Positions 6,265-7,507 of a DNA stretch of 7,507 nt are shown here, in pieces. Position 1 is the first letter of the stretch; the number at the start of each line of letters is the position of its first letter. The position numbers and the translations under genes are program-made. Below the pieces are notes generated by a model. That model ran no database searches and was not told the DNA's origin. It worked only from the letters and a program-made list of their open reading frames with translations. Origin of the DNA: Bacteroidota bacterium (lineage in GTDB: Bacteria; Bacteroidota; Bacteroidia; Bacteroidales; UBA10428); NCBI GenBank assembly GCA_017860375.1, contig JAGDMB010000109.1, forward strand, positions 1 through 7,507, written 5' to 3'.

Positions 6265-6348
6265 TTTCTTAATCTGTTAAAAGTCCCTTTTCTGCTTATT
6301 TCTCAGTCCCTTCCCGGGGGGTGCAGGATTGGGTTTTCCGAATCCTCT

Positions 6349-7507
6349 TCATCCCATTATCACCTCCACCTGGTGTTTCGTTCCTTTGGCCTGCAAAGGT
6401 ATTGCATTCCCTTCGACCTTCTTCCCGTCTAATGTCAGGATTTGAACACCGTGGCACACACCTTTCGGGTTTTTGACGGTTATGGTGTATTCAGCACCCC
6501 GGAATTTGCGTTGAAGGGTGAATTCTTTCCAGGACTTTGGAATGCAGGGATTGATCACCAGCCCGTTATAACCGGGTTGAATGCCGAGGATAAACTGACT
6601 GATGGTGTAAAAATTCCATGATGCTGTTCCGGTGAGCCACGAATTTTTTGCCTCGCCGGGCCGGAAGGCGTCCTTGCCTGCAATCATCTGGGAATACACA
6701 TAGGGTTCGGTTTTATGCAGATCACTGATATCCTCGAGATAGGACGGACATATTTTGCGGTAATATTCCCAGGCTTCATCGCCACGGCCGATCACGGTTT
6801 CTCCAATGATCACCCAGGGATTGTTATGGCAGAATACACCTGCATTTTCTTTATATCCTGCCGGATAGGAGGAGATTTCCCCGTATTCAATATAATACTT
6901 CGTAAAGGCCGGATTGTTCAGTACAATGCCATGCTCACAGTCGAGGCGTTCCTTAACCGAATCAAGTGCTTTTTTACACAATCCCTCTTCCTTGCCGATA
7001 CCGGCCATGGTGCACCAGCCATTGGATTCAATAAAGATCTTCCCTTCCTCATTTTCCTTGCTGCCAATTTTGCGGCCATAGTAATCATAAGCGCGGATAA
7101 ACCATTCTCCGTCCCATCCGTGTTTCCTGACGGCTTCGGCCAAATCTTCCACATGCCTGTGTGCCCGTTCCGCTTCGTTGTTTTTGCCCAGCTGCCTGCA
7201 TAGTTCAATGTAATCGCGGCCGCATACAACGAACAATCCCGCGATCATCAGGGATTCAGCTTTCGAACCCTCGGATTTATTTTCCGTGGTCTGAAAAGAT
7301 TCATTCGGGTCATTCGAAAAACAATTCAGGTTCAGGCAGTCATTCCAGTCGGCACGTCCGATAAGCGGCAGTTTATGCGGTCCAAGGTTGTGTATCACAT
7401 GGTCGAATGATACCGTAAGATGATCAAACAGCGTTTTTGCCACCGACATATCATTATCAAACGGCACCATTTCATTGAGGATATCAAAATCACCGGTTTC
7501 CTTAATA
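6349..7507 (-). CDS. GH94 disaccharide phosphorylase (chitobiose/cellobionate phosphorylase-like), C-terminal part
   Basis: The frame is open at the right edge and continues without an in-window start (the ATG at 7470 is internal: the upstream residues IKETGDFDILNE are family-typical). The visible 385 residues are roughly the C-terminal half of an ~800-residue enzyme. GH94 enzymes split beta-linked disaccharides with inorganic phosphate, giving an alpha-sugar-1-phosphate and a free acceptor, in the cytoplasm. In visible-residue numbering: GRADWNDCLNLNC (50-62), including the DWND motif (53-56) that holds the general-acid aspartate; AESLMIAGLF (83-92); NNPWVIIGE (228-236); SWLTGTASW (289-297), the phosphate-binding loop; then GIQPGYNGLVINPCIP and a C-terminal beta-sandwich. 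The RADWNDCLNLN form is like chitobiose phosphorylases and cellobionic acid phosphorylases rather than cellobiose phosphorylase. The neighbours kdgK and eda favour a sugar-acid acceptor, but the part that would decide this is not fully visible. Confidence 0.9.
   Translation of the reverse strand, partial: IKETGDFDILNEMVPFDNDMSVAKTLFDHLTVSFDHVIHNLGPHKLPLIGRADWNDCLNLNCFSNDPNESFQTTENKSEGSKAESLMIAGLFVVCGRDYIELCRQLGKNNEAERAHRHVEDLAEAVRKHGWDGEWFIRAYDYYGRKIGSKENEEGKIFIESNGWCTMAGIGKEEGLCKKALDSVKERLDCEHGIVLNNPAFTKYYIEYGEISSYPAGYKENAGVFCHNNPWVIIGETVIGRGDEAWEYYRKICPSYLEDISDLHKTEPYVYSQMIAGKDAFRPGEAKNSWLTGTASWNFYTISQFILGIQPGYNGLVINPCIPKSWKEFTLQRKFRGAEYTITVKNPKGVCHGVQILTLDGKKVEGNAIPLQAKGTKHQVEVIMG

Noticed and set aside
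6282..6312. Two copies of AGTCCCTT (6282-6289, 6305-6312) between the phosphorylase gene and kdgK
   Set aside because: Eight-base direct repeats occur by chance at this scale, and no promoter or operator arrangement goes with them.

Overview
The window looks like a Bacteroidota (Bacteroidales-type) chromosome segment. The evidence is moderate GC, starts that mostly lack Shine-Dalgarno sequences, TAnnTTTG-like -7 promoter elements, and protein families typical of that phylum. No taxon-specific marker is present, so this placement is an inference. Every gene I can support is on the minus strand, so transcription runs from high to low coordinates.

Right part (7507 to 2632): a sugar-acid catabolic block. 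It starts with the C-terminal half of a GH94 disaccharide phosphorylase, cut by the window edge. Next come 2-keto-3-deoxygluconate kinase (kdgK), KDPG aldolase (eda), and an MFS transporter of the hexuronate (ExuT/ACS) type. KdgK and Eda turn 2-keto-3-deoxygluconate into pyruvate and glyceraldehyde-3-phosphate. The transporter would import a uronate or aldonate. The phosphorylase would split a disaccharide to glucose-1-phosphate (or the GlcNAc equivalent) plus an acceptor sugar. If the acceptor is a sugar acid such as gluconate, the block forms one route; that link is a hypothesis. Between eda and the transporter lies a 371-base non-genic stretch. It holds two nearly identical 108-base tandem units with internal inverted arms, and a TAnnTTTG-like element that could place the repeats in the transporter mRNA leader.

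Middle (2631 to 2004): a complete SMR-family guanidinium exporter gene of the Gdx/SugE type. Upstream of it are a decayed ~84-base fragment of a second copy of the same gene and a short low-complexity GGAGCAA-type repeat.

Left part (1963 to 1): a tightly packed three-gene unit with overlapping reading frames. It encodes a four-helix membrane protein, a seven-helix membrane protein and a membrane-anchored protein that resembles permuted papain-fold (YiiX/NlpC-like) enzymes; the last is cut off by the left edge. An 18-base perfect AT-rich palindrome and a weak promoter candidate lie just upstream. None of the three can be assigned a firm function. They are the least explained part of the window, together with the 108-base repeat.
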